This document shows, piece after piece, positions 17,436 through 27,100 of a stretch of 64,000 nt of DNA. This DNA is from Rhizobium sp. NFR07. GTDB lineage: Bacteria; Pseudomonadota; Alphaproteobacteria; Rhizobiales; Rhizobiaceae. The DNA lies in assembly GCF_900111905.1 (NCBI RefSeq), contig NZ_FOKM01000001.1, positions 310,001 through 374,000 on the forward strand, read 5' to 3'. The position numbers and the translations under genes are program-made. How positions within the stretch are numbered: position 1 is the first letter of the stretch; every line of letters starts with the position of its first letter. The notes beneath the pieces were generated by a model that was given only the letters and a program-made list of their open reading frames with translations, was not told where the DNA came from and did not search any database.

Positions 17436-18758
17436 TTACTGGCTTGCCTGGGTCACTTTGACATCGGACGACGTGTCGGCGAGGGTCTCTGGCCCATTGT
17501 CAGATAGGCGAGGCTGGACCACTCTGACGACATCGCCCGGTACCAGTGTCGTTGTTTCGGACGCCTGGAACTCGCTGATCTCTCCCTTGTCCCGCCGGCT
17601 GACGGTAAAGGTCAAAGGTGGAGGATCACCGTCGCCTGTCCGGCCACTGTCGCTCGACAGCTCCTCTATGAGCAATTTCTGCGTCATTTCCCGTTTCAGC
17701 TTGAGCTGATCGACGGTTACCCTCTCAGCCTGTATTTCGGTGGCGATTTCGCTTCGTTGCGTGTCCTGAAGGCCTTCCAGGTTGCGCGTCGTTTCGCTGA
17801 TCGCCTGGCGCCCCCGCATGATAGCGGTAACGAGATCGAGCCGATCTGAACGGTAGGTCGTAAGCAACCGCTCCAGGTCCAGTTGCCGTGACGCGACGGT
17901 GGCCCCCTTTTCCACCAACGTCCTGACAATCGCCAGCTGCTCTTCGGCCGACTTGATATTGCCGTCAGACCCCTTCAGTTTCTCCTCCAGGGCGCCGATC
18001 TCCGACGTCAGGAGATCACGCAACTCGGTGAGCGCCTTGGACTGCCTCTCCAGCGCATTTGCCCGCGCCTGCGCAATGGCTTTTTCCTCATCATAGATTC
18101 CGACCGCGTATTGCCGATCGACGCCGACGGGCGGCTCGAAGGCAATCTCCGTCGTACCTGCCATCTCGGCCTGAAGCCGTGAAAGCTTTGCCGCACTGCG
18201 CAGAAGCGAGTTATCTATTTCCTTCATGTCCGCCGCGAGCTTGATCGTCTGTGACTGCTGCTGACTGGCGGGGCGGGGCGGGCCTCCGCCCAATGCGAGG
18301 GACTGCAGAACCGTCAGTCCGGGACGGAACTTGTATTCGCCCGGCCTTGTTACATCTCCCACGACGTAGATGGGTGGGTATTCCAAGATCTCGATGGTGA
18401 CCGCAGGTGTGCGAACCAGGCCGATTTTCTCCTGAAGACGCTTGGCAATCTCGTTGGTGAGACCGGCGCTATCGAGATCGCCCACGGAGAGGGAGCCGAG
18501 AAAGGGTAGAATAATCACGCCATCATCGGAGATCGTGTGTTCGCCGCCGAGTGCCTCCCACCGCTCGTATTCACCTTTGGCAGGAATCCACTGGACAATG
18601 GTCAGACGGATTTTCGTCTGCGGCGCGATAGGGGAGCCATCAGCCAGAGCAGGCGTCGCGAGCCCGGCAAGAAGAGCGAGAGCGTTAAAAACAAACGCTG
18701 CGCGGCAGGCCGCGCGAAAAGAGGCAAGCGGCACGGGACGCAAAAGCTTCATATGCAT
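17436..18758 (-). CDS. Periplasmic/outer-membrane polysaccharide export protein (Wza/ExoF-like)
   Basis: A 440-residue exported protein. The N-terminus (MHMKLLRPVPL then a hydrophobic stretch to ATPALADG) is a signal peptide. It is followed by a polysaccharide-export domain (KIRLTIVQW, ISDDGVIILPFLGSLSVGDL, VTIEILEYPPIYVVGDVTRPGEYKFRPGLTVLQSLALGGG), a long coiled-coil region of about 200 residues, and a final SLBB-like piece (ETTTLVPGDVVRVVQP). This matches rhizobial ExoF-type proteins. The frame is open 234 bases further upstream, but the 78 residues there are polar and precede the signal peptide; AGGGTGGAC stands before the ATG at 18758, so I prefer it. It probably forms the periplasmic or outer-membrane conduit for the polymer. 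Confidence 0.88.
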   Translation of the reverse strand: MHMKLLRPVPLASFRAACRAAFVFNALALLAGLATPALADGSPIAPQTKIRLTIVQWIPAKGEYERWEALGGEHTISDDGVIILPFLGSLSVGDLDSAGLTNEIAKRLQEKIGLVRTPAVTIEILEYPPIYVVGDVTRPGEYKFRPGLTVLQSLALGGGPPRPASQQQSQTIKLAADMKEIDNSLLRSAAKLSRLQAEMAGTTEIAFEPPVGVDRQYAVGIYDEEKAIAQARANALERQSKALTELRDLLTSEIGALEEKLKGSDGNIKSAEEQLAIVRTLVEKGATVASRQLDLERLLTTYRSDRLDLVTAIMRGRQAISETTRNLEGLQDTQRSEIATEIQAERVTVDQLKLKREMTQKLLIEELSSDSGRTGDGDPPPLTFTVSRRDKGEISEFQASETTTLVPGDVVRVVQPRLSDNGPETLADTSSDVKVTQASQ

Positions 18759-18995
18759 GTCCACCCTGCGGAGCATCCCGGGCGGATGCTGTTTCAATGG
18801 CCCTGATGAGGTGCCGGCTGCCGGATTTCGATCGGAAGCCGCGTTACCAGTGTGCCGCCTGATAGGACCCTTCGGAAAGGTGGAGAGCGTTTGTCCCGCC
18901 TCATCATTATTGCTTAGGGGAGGAGCCTCCTTCTCCGGACGAGGTACCTTTCCCACTATGTCTGGCAGCCGGTTCCCGCTCGGCTCCAACATGGT

Positions 18996-20405
18996 CTATG
19001 GCTCCCGGAGCGCACTGTCGAGACCCTTCATCACGGGATACAGAATATAAGAAATAATGCTGCGACGACCGACTTTGATCTCGGATGTGACGGTCATTCC
19101 AGGCAGGAGCCGAACTATATCCGGCGCCGCGTTGAGGCGTGTGTCGGTCAAGGCCACTCGAGCCCTGAAAAACGGAACAGGCGACTGTCCGGCTGTTATC
19201 TCTGCCTGTGTAGGGCTGAACGTGTCTCTGCTGACGACGCGGACCTTGCCCATGGCGGTTCCGAATTTCTGGAAGGGATAGGCATCGAGCTTGATGCGGG
19301 CCCCCATGTCGATGACGACGCGGGCAATATCCAGAGCGCTTACCGAGACCTCAGCCTCGAGCGGAATATTGAGCGGGACCAATGTCACGACCGGTTCGGC
19401 ATCGCGCACCACCGACCCGACGGAGCGTTGGGCGAGGTCAAGGACGACCGCGTCGGCTGGTGCCGTAAGCGTCACCAGCGTCCTACGTAACGCCATCTTC
19501 TTAAGTTCTTCGGCCGCGGTATCGCGCTGATCGCGCAACTGGACGAGTTGCTCCATCACGCTACGATGGAAATCCTCGATGAAGGCCTGCTTTTCCGCCT
19601 TCAGCTTTTTGACCGTGTGTTCAGCCTCGACGCTCTTGCCGCGAATGGCGGAGAGATCCGCGTCGACATCGAGACGCGCGTCTTTTGCGCCGAGATACAT
19701 GACCAGCGAGCCGGCCTCCTTCTGATAGAGGCCTTGCCGCGCAGACTCGATCCTGGCGAGGGCGTCGAGGCGATCAGCTAGGACGCCCGCCTGGTCGGCG
19801 CCGGCAGTTATCATCGCAGACTGTCCGGCAATCTGCTCGTCGAAATTCTGAAGTTGCGCATCGTAGTACGCTTTGCGTTGCCGAAGGAGAGCAACCTGAA
19901 GCTGTTCGTCCCGCGACGAGCCGGCCATCGCCGGGTAGTCTTGTCCCGCAATCTCAGCCTCGATCCGTTTTACCTGGGCATCGAACGCCCTGAACTTGGC
20001 CAGTTGCTGATCGACATCCGCCTGGCTGAATGTCGGGTCGAGCGTGGCGAGCTTCTGTCCCGCGTGGACAATCTCTCCGACGGTGACATCAAGCGAACGG
20101 ATGATCGACGTTTCCAGCGGTTGGACGACCATCGTCGGCTGGCTCGTAATCAGCTTTCCGGTAGCAATGACAACCTCGTCGACCTCCGAGACGCACGCCC
20201 ACAGGATCACGCTGCAGATCAGTGCCGATAGCGCGTAAAGCGTCACTTTCGCCACTCGAGGCGGGGGACGTTCCTCCAGCTCCACCGCGTCCGATTGAAA
20301 GTCGATGATGACCGAAGGAAGCGGCCGTTTCAGGACCACTGCCGATCCCTTTTCCGGAACACGGGCAGGCGGATTTCCGGGTCTCGGCACGGGCACCTGC
20401 GTCAT
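18996..20405 (-). CDS. HlyD-family type I secretion membrane fusion protein
   Basis: A 469-residue adaptor. After a 55-residue cytosolic part comes one membrane anchor (LYALSALICSVILWACV), then SEVDEVVIATGKLITSQPTMVVQPLETSIIRSLDVTVGEIVHAGQKLATLDPTF, the hallmark of HlyD/PrtE proteins, a long helical hairpin, and a lipoyl/barrel C-terminus (LTAPADAVVLDLAQRSVGSVV, MTVTSEIKVGRRSIISYILYPV). It links the inner-membrane ABC exporter to an outer-membrane TolC. The ATG at 20405 overlaps the exporter's stop as ATGA with an AGGTGG before it; a longer opening at 20453 is less likely. No TolC gene is in the window. Confidence 0.93.
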   Translation of the reverse strand: MTQVPVPRPGNPPARVPEKGSAVVLKRPLPSVIIDFQSDAVELEERPPPRVAKVTLYALSALICSVILWACVSEVDEVVIATGKLITSQPTMVVQPLETSIIRSLDVTVGEIVHAGQKLATLDPTFSQADVDQQLAKFRAFDAQVKRIEAEIAGQDYPAMAGSSRDEQLQVALLRQRKAYYDAQLQNFDEQIAGQSAMITAGADQAGVLADRLDALARIESARQGLYQKEAGSLVMYLGAKDARLDVDADLSAIRGKSVEAEHTVKKLKAEKQAFIEDFHRSVMEQLVQLRDQRDTAAEELKKMALRRTLVTLTAPADAVVLDLAQRSVGSVVRDAEPVVTLVPLNIPLEAEVSVSALDIARVVIDMGARIKLDAYPFQKFGTAMGKVRVVSRDTFSPTQAEITAGQSPVPFFRARVALTDTRLNAAPDIVRLLPGMTVTSEIKVGRRSIISYILYPVMKGLDSALREP

Positions 20406-22570
20406 GCCACCTGCCTCATTTGCTGAGACCAGAGATGCCGATAAGTCATGCACCGTGAAACAAGCTGATCATGCGGGCCGACGTCGGCAATCTTGCCTCT
20501 TTCCATGACGAGGATCGCGTCGGCATCGACGAGGGTCGACAGACGATGCGAGACGATGATGACGGTGCGCCCGGCGGCGATCCTGTTGAGATTCTGTCTG
20601 ACGATGGCCTCGCTGTCCGGATCGAGCGCGCTTGTCGCCTCGTCGAAGATCAGCAGCTTGGGATCGGTTATCAAAGCGCGAGCGATGGCGAGGCGCTGCT
20701 TTTGTCCGCCTGAAAGATTGCCGGCATTTTCTTCGAGCAAGGTGTCGAAGCCTCGCGGCAGCCGCTCTATGAATTCCTCAGCACCCGCCATCTGGGCTGC
20801 GGCGATGACTTCTTCGATCGTCGCGCCAGGCTTGGTTGCCGCAATATTGTCGCGCACCGTTCCGCGGAACATGAAGTTGTCCTGCAGGACGACGCCGATA
20901 TTGGTGCGCAGATGGACGAGATCGATTTCGCGGCTGTCATAACCATCGACGCGAATGATCCCCTGCTGGTTCTGGTAAAGCCCCTGGATAAGCCGCGTTA
21001 CGGTCGTTTTGCCCGAACCGCTTTTCCCGACGATGCCGACGACCGTGCCGGCGGTGATGGTGAAGGAGATGTCATCGAGCGCAGGCGCTTCATCCGAACC
21101 GTAGCGGAACGACACCTTGTCGAATTCGATCCGGCCGGTCAGCGCCGGGCTTATGCCCCTGCCGCGACCGGATTGTTCCGATCGCTGATTCATGATCTCG
21201 CCGAGCATGCGCACGGAAAGGGCGACCTCCTGATATTCATGCACCATGGTGACGATCTGCAAGAGAGGCCCGGAGACCCTGCCAGCCAGCATGTTGAATG
21301 CCACGAGCGTTCCAATGGTCATGGTGTTGTCGAACACCGCAAGCGCGCCAAGGCCGATGATTGCGACATTCATCAGCTTTTCCAGAAGGCCGGTCAGCGC
21401 TTGCGCGGCGGTCGAAATCTTGTCGACGCGGAAGCGGAGCGAGATGGAAAGCGCTGATTGATCGTCCCAGACCTTCCTTTGCCGCGGCTCCAGCGCAAGA
21501 GACTTCACCGTCCGCATGCCGTGAACGGTTTCGACGAGCAGGGCCTGACGTTCGCCCTCCGCCTGATAGAGGGCCTGAAGGCGCCTCTGAAACGGTCCGA
21601 CCAGCAGCGCCACGACAAGTCCGACAAGGACCGTGAAGCCCAGGACGACGAGCGTCAGCTTGACGCTGTAGAGGACGAGGATCGGCACGAAGACCAGCAG
21701 GGAAAGGCTGTCGAGTAGGGTCAGGAACAGACGGCCGGTCAGGAACTCTCGTATCCGGCCGGTCTGCTGCATGTGCTTCACCAGCACCCCGGCCGAGGCC
21801 TGCTCAAACAACGCGATCGGCAGAAACAGAAGATGACCAAAGGTCCTCGTAGCAACCCGGATGTCTATCTTGTTCGTCGCATAAAGCAGGATGTACCGGC
21901 GCAGGAAGGTGAAGATTGCCTCGAAGACAAGTGCGATCGAGATCCCGATCGTCAACACCGCAAGCGTTGCATAGCTCTGGTGTACCAGCACCTTGTCGAT
22001 AACGAGCTGGAAGAAGATCGGCGTTGAGAGACCCAGCCCGTAGAGGATAATGGCGGCGATGCCGACGTCGCGGAAAAGACTGCGCTGGCGGATGATGTCC
22101 GGCACGAACCATCGAAGCCCAAACGGCTGGTTTTCGTCCATCAGGCGGTAGCCGCGCTTGATCAGGATCACGCGCCCGGCCCAGCTCTTTGAGAACTGCT
22201 CCTCGCTCAGGATGATGAATTCCGGCCTCTGCGCGAGCGGATCGAGAATACTGATACTCTCGTGACCTTCCGCGACAGATGCTCCGGCGATCACGATCCA
22301 GTTGCCGTTCTCCAGCTCGGCCAGTACCGGATAGGCCTGGCGGAGATTTACCAGAGCCTGCCAATTCAGACTGAGACAGCGCGCGTGCAGCCCCGCTTCC
22401 TTGGCCATGCGTAGCAATTGTCGCGTTGAAACACGGGCTTCCCCGACATCATAGTCATGCAGCAATCGCTCCGGCGAGAGGTCTACCCCGTGGTGGCGAC
22501 CGACCAGGGCGAGACAGTGAAGATTGGTGTGTATGACGTCGCTCATGGCATCAGCCGCAGCTCGTGCCAT
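20402..22570 (-). CDS. Type I secretion ABC exporter (HlyB/CyaB-like permease-ATPase)
   Basis: A 722-residue fusion. Residues of about 10-135 are a C39-peptidase-like domain without the catalytic Cys (HCLALVGRHHGVDL), the substrate-binding form seen in HlyB. A six-helix membrane domain follows (about 160-450), then the ATPase: Walker A GKSGSGKTT near residue 518, signature LSGGQKQR near 620, Walker B LLIFDEATSALD near 643, and SHRLS. It exports an unfolded substrate from the cytosol in one step; the giant DUF4082 protein upstream in the same gene run is the obvious candidate. Start is uncertain: ATG 22570 has GGAG directly adjacent and ATG 22546 lacks a clear site. Confidence 0.94.
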   Translation of the reverse strand: MARAAADAMSDVIHTNLHCLALVGRHHGVDLSPERLLHDYDVGEARVSTRQLLRMAKEAGLHARCLSLNWQALVNLRQAYPVLAELENGNWIVIAGASVAEGHESISILDPLAQRPEFIILSEEQFSKSWAGRVILIKRGYRLMDENQPFGLRWFVPDIIRQRSLFRDVGIAAIILYGLGLSTPIFFQLVIDKVLVHQSYATLAVLTIGISIALVFEAIFTFLRRYILLYATNKIDIRVATRTFGHLLFLPIALFEQASAGVLVKHMQQTGRIREFLTGRLFLTLLDSLSLLVFVPILVLYSVKLTLVVLGFTVLVGLVVALLVGPFQRRLQALYQAEGERQALLVETVHGMRTVKSLALEPRQRKVWDDQSALSISLRFRVDKISTAAQALTGLLEKLMNVAIIGLGALAVFDNTMTIGTLVAFNMLAGRVSGPLLQIVTMVHEYQEVALSVRMLGEIMNQRSEQSGRGRGISPALTGRIEFDKVSFRYGSDEAPALDDISFTITAGTVVGIVGKSGSGKTTVTRLIQGLYQNQQGIIRVDGYDSREIDLVHLRTNIGVVLQDNFMFRGTVRDNIAATKPGATIEEVIAAAQMAGAEEFIERLPRGFDTLLEENAGNLSGGQKQRLAIARALITDPKLLIFDEATSALDPDSEAIVRQNLNRIAAGRTVIIVSHRLSTLVDADAILVMERGKIADVGPHDQLVSRCMTYRHLWSQQMRQVA

Positions 22571-22576
22571 CTCCGG

Positions 22577-22885
22577 TCAGTTGAAATTCGGTGATGTGTT
22601 GGAAGGCGCCGGCTCCAGAATCTCGCCGTTGGCCGTAGGGATTTTCGCCACGGGCGCGCCGCGTCGCACGGCGCCCGCCTCCACCAGCCCACCCAATGCC
22701 TTCTGCATCAGATCGACGGCATTGGCGAACGCATCTACCGGCATGATGATCCTTTGGCGAAAAGCCGGCTGCGGATTTCCATTGGCGTCACGTTTGGTCG
22801 GCGAGAGGGACATCATGTCGAGACGGACGATTGTGCCCGTCACCGTGATTTCGCCTATGCCATCGCAATAAAGTTCGTCTGTCAT
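22577..22885 (-). CDS. Small conserved-looking protein of unknown function
   Basis: A 102-residue soluble protein that I do not recognise. It reads as a beta-rich first part (ITVTGTIVRLDMMSL), a central FRQRIIMPVDAFANAVDLMQKALGGLVEAGAV helix region and a Pro/Asn-rich tail. GGAG lies eight bases before the ATG at 22885; the frame is open further upstream, into the 3' end of the GTPase gene, but without a better site. It sits seven bases before the type I exporter gene and 29 bases after the GTPase gene, so it is probably made with the secretion system. It could be a cytosolic accessory such as a substrate-docking or chaperone protein; that is inference from position. Confidence 0.72.
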   Translation of the reverse strand: MTDELYCDGIGEITVTGTIVRLDMMSLSPTKRDANGNPQPAFRQRIIMPVDAFANAVDLMQKALGGLVEAGAVRRGAPVAKIPTANGEILEPAPSNTSPNFN

Positions 22886-22914
22886 GCCAGTCTCCGTGGT
22901 GTGAGAAGCGTGAT

Positions 22915-24141
22915 TCATAATGTGGCGTGGGCATGGCCGTGGCCATGCTGCCAAGGCGGGAACGGATCGCGCAGGTCGCCCCATCGATCGGGCTCGAAGC
23001 GATCCTCATCGCCGATCAGGCAGGTGTCGAGCATGGAACGGATCTCAGCCTCGGCGAGGTTTACGCCGATGAAGACCAGCTCCTGCCTGCGGTCACCCCA
23101 GACATTGCTCCAGTGGCTGTCGAGCAGGCGGCGAAAATGCGGATATGCCGGCCATTGCGCCTTCGGCACCGTCGCCCACCAGAAACCTTTCGTTTCGGTC
23201 CGTCGCTGTATGCCGGCGATAGACAGCAACCCGATCCAATCGGGTCGGGTGGCCAACCAGAAATGGCCCTTGGCGCGCAGAAGCCCCGGCCATTCCGCCT
23301 GCAGGAATTTTTCGAGCATCGAAGGATCGAACGGCCGACGCGCCCTGTAGACGAAACTGCTGATGCCATATTCCTCGGTTTCCGGAACGTGATCCTCCCA
23401 ACCGAACAATTCCTTGTGCCAAAGAGGATGCCGCGACGCCTTGGCCTCGCTGAAAAGTCCGGTGTTCAGGATCGTGCCGAGGGGCAGTCGGCCGAAATCC
23501 GCCTCCACGATGCGTGCATCCGGATTAAGCGCGGCAATGACGAGGCGCACGGCCCGCCGTGTTTCCGCATCGACCTCGGAGATCTTGTTGATCACCACCA
23601 CGTCGCAGAACTCGATCTGTTCAACGAGAAGATCGATCAGTGAGCGTTCGTCGCTGCCATCACGCGTCTCGCCCCTGTCGCTCAACAGTTCCTCGCTCGA
23701 ATAGTGATTGAGAAGATTTTCCGCGTCGACGACGGTGACCATCGTGTCGAGGCTGGCGATATCGCAAAGCGCGGCACCGGAAACATCCCGGAAGGAAAAG
23801 GTCGCCGCGATCGGCAGTGGCTCCGCAATCCCTGTCGCCTCGATCAGAAGATAGTCGAAGCGGTTCTCGTCCGCGAGCCGGCGCACTTCGCCGAGCAGGT
23901 CGTCACGCAGCGTGCAGCAGATACAGCCATTCGACAGTTCCACCAGCGTTTCCTCGGTCATCGACAGGCTGCCGCCCCCATCCCGAACAAGATCGGCATC
24001 GATGTTGACGGAGCTCATGTCGTTGACGATGACCGCGACGCGCAGACCTTCCCGGTTGCACAGGACATGGTTGAGGATCGTCGTCTTGCCGGCACCGAGA
24101 AAGCCGGTCAGTACCGTCACGGGCAGCTTTTTGTGTGTCAT
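22915..24141 (-). CDS. COG0523/CobW-family GTP-dependent metallochaperone
   Basis: A 408-residue G3E GTPase. Walker A is GFLGAGKTT (residues 13-21), the metal-binding CxCC motif is Cys73, Cys75 and Cys76 in [11 protein letters not shown], and the C-terminal domain ends in a His-rich HGHGHAH tail. Members (ZigA, YciC, ZNG1, CobW) deliver zinc or another metal to client proteins using GTP. The base-recognition motif reads NKIS rather than NKxD. GGAAGGG lies five bases before the ATG, and the gene starts 14 bases after the giant secreted protein gene, so the two are probably one transcript. No zinc-regulator box was seen. Confidence 0.9.
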   Translation of the reverse strand: MTHKKLPVTVLTGFLGAGKTTILNHVLCNREGLRVAVIVNDMSSVNIDADLVRDGGGSLSMTEETLVELSNGCICCTLRDDLLGEVRRLADENRFDYLLIEATGIAEPLPIAATFSFRDVSGAALCDIASLDTMVTVVDAENLLNHYSSEELLSDRGETRDGSDERSLIDLLVEQIEFCDVVVINKISEVDAETRRAVRLVIAALNPDARIVEADFGRLPLGTILNTGLFSEAKASRHPLWHKELFGWEDHVPETEEYGISSFVYRARRPFDPSMLEKFLQAEWPGLLRAKGHFWLATRPDWIGLLSIAGIQRRTETKGFWWATVPKAQWPAYPHFRRLLDSHWSNVWGDRRQELVFIGVNLAEAEIRSMLDTCLIGDEDRFEPDRWGDLRDPFPPWQHGHGHAHATL

Positions 24142-24155
24142 CGTGGCCCTTCCCG

Positions 24156-27100
24156 CTAGGCAGCCAGTTGCGGCCGGAATGCGACGTCGACGTAGTAGTT
24201 CGTGTCGTTGTAACTGGCCTGAGGGAACAGACCGCTCGAACCATAGGCATAGACGCCGTTGCCGCCGCTGAGAGCCGATGACAAGGCATGCAGGTTGCCG
24301 CTATCCAGCGAATTACTGAAGAAGTTTTCGGTCGCCGAATAGTTGCCACTGGTGCTGTAGGAGACGACGTATGTCGTGTTCGCGGAAATCGCCACGTCCG
24401 ACGCAAGATCGACGGATTGCCAGCCACTGGCGGTCTCATTGGTGAAGGTCGCGCTGGAGAGCAGCACCCCGTCGGCAGTCCAGAGATATCCGGTATGCGG
24501 ACCCGTATTGCTGCTGCCCTTGTAGAAGCGGATACTCTCGATCCAGCCCGCCGTATCTGCCTGGAACTTCATACCGAGATTGACCAGATTGATGTCATCG
24601 ACAGAAATGATCGAGGGTAAATTCGCAGCGGTGAACAGGCTTTGGGTCTCGCTCGGTGGAGAAACGGTCAGAGATACCTGGGCAGACGACGTGCCGCCTT
24701 GGCCATCCGAGATCGAATAGGAGAAGCTGGCGGGACCGGAATATCCGGCATCGGCGGTGAATGTCACTGTTTGCAGCGTGCTGTCATAGGACACCGATCC
24801 GTTGACCGCGTTGCTGACGCCGGTGATGACCAGAGGATCGCTGTCCGGATCGTTGTCGTTCGCGAGCAGTGCCGTTCCCGCAATCGTGAGCGGAGTGCCG
24901 GTAGTGGCGGAAAAACCGCTGTCGGCAACCGCGACAGGCACGCCATTCGCGGTGGACGGCTGGTAAAGAACGTCGACCCAGTAATTCGTCGAGTTGTAGC
25001 TCTGGGTCGGGAACAGGCTGGACGTTCCATAGGCGAAGAGACCGTTGCCGCCGGCACTTGATGTCGAAGGCGCAGAAATGTTGCCGTTGGTCCGCGTCGT
25101 GTCGAAGTAGTTCGCGGTTGCCACATAGTTGCCGTTCGAGTGATAGCTGACGACGTAAGTCGTGCCGGCCGAGATCGTGACCGGCTGAGAGAAGGTCGCC
25201 TGCTGCCAGCCGCTCACGGTCTCTCCCGAGAAGGTGACGGTAGCGAGAAGCGTCCCCGTGCTGGTCCAGAGCGATCCGGTATGGACACCGGTGTCCTGGA
25301 TGCCCTTGTAGAAGCGTACCCCCGTCACTTCCCCTCGGGTGGACGCGACAAACTTCATCCCGAGCTCGACAGAACGTGAATCGTCCTCATTGGAGGCAGG
25401 CGGCACATCAGCGACCGTGAACAGACCCGTTGTAGTCGGCGGTGGCCGAACATTCAGCTGCACGGTTGCGGATGACGTGCCGCCATTGCCATCCGTGATC
25501 GTGTAGGAAAAGCTCGCTACACCCTGGAAGCCGTTGGTCGGCTTGAAATTGAACGTCTGGGTCTGCGCGTTGAAGGAGACGGTACCATTGGAGGCGCCCC
25601 CGGCCGACACGACTGATAGCGGGTCTCCATCCGGATCGTTGTCATTGGCGAGGACATAAGAAACCGCAATGCCGACTGACGTGTTCTGGTCTATTGAGAT
25701 GCCGCTGTCGTTACTGGCCACGGGCGCCGCATTGGTCCTCGAGGACTGAAAGACCACGTCGACCCAGTAATTGGTATCGTTGAAGCTGGTATTGGGAAAG
25801 ATATTGTTTCCGGTTCCATAGGCGTAAACACCGGCCCCCTGGGAAACCCGGATCGGACCACTGCTATGGCTGGTGCTGAAATAGCCGTCGGTCGACGAAT
25901 AATAGCCGTCGGAATGGTAGGAGGCGACATAGGTTACGCCCGCGGCGATCTGGACAGGACTGGAGAAGGTCACAGTCTGCCAGCCGCTGAGCGATTCCCC
26001 AGTCGACATTCCGGTGGCGAGGCGTGTGCCATCCGCCGTCCACAGACTGACCTGATGGTCGCCGACGTTATAAAAGCCCTTATAGAAGCGGATCCCCGTG
26101 ACGGCGCCGGCCGAGGTTGTTTGGAAGCGCATTCCGAGTTCGACGCTGTCGCGGTCGAGCGTGGTCTGCACAAGCGGCGTCACCGCCTGCGTCCAGAGAC
26201 TGGAGGTCGTGGGCAGGGATACATTAACCTGCTTGCCCACGGAAGGGGTCTCCAGATTGACGCTGTCATCTACCGCGCGAGACATGATCGTGTAGGTGCC
26301 GCTGGCCTGCACGACCCAGTTGAAGCTCCAGTTCTCACGGCCGGTGGCCTTGAACCAGTGCAGGCCGCCATCGGTGGACACTTCCACGCCGGCAACGATC
26401 CCGCCACCAAGATCCTGTGCCGTTCCGGTGATCGTGACATGCTGACCTTCGGCGAAATTCGCGCCGAGTGTAGGAGACGTGATCGTCGACGTCGGCTTTA
26501 GGTTGTCCATCGACTGGGTTGCAAGCACGAGGCTCGCATCTATCGTCGTTGGCTGGATACCCATGTCGGCGAACATGTTGATCATCGCCTGCTGAACATT
26601 GGGATCGGTGGGCGTTTCCGCTCCTTCGTGGTTGGAACTCAGGCCCCAGGACCAGAAGACGGTGCCGGCGCCGAAGACGAGTGCCCCGCTTTCCGCCCGG
26701 TACATGGTCAGGCTGTGGGTGGCCACGGCGCTTCCGACGCTTGTCCCGTAATCGCGCAGATAGGTGTCGACGGCTATGCTGGAGAGCGACAGATTGACCA
26801 GGCCAGCGGGTCGGAAACCGTTCTCGACATCGGAATCCCATTCATATCCCAGCAGGTTTTCCGTCAGCTGGAATGTCTCGCCCGGCTGCAGATCCGCAAC
26901 ATCCGTATTGCGCCAGAAGCGCAGATTGGAAAAATCGTAAGGGATCGAAATCGCGTCCTGGCGATAGCTGTCTACCGTAAACATGGTGCCGGTGAGGGAA
27001 TTCTCAGGCTCCTGACCGGGATCGGCATAGCGGGGATCGCGCCAGGTGCCTGTCCCGATGTCGCTCGGATCGGTGCTGGTGCCCCAGGTCTCCTTGTAAC

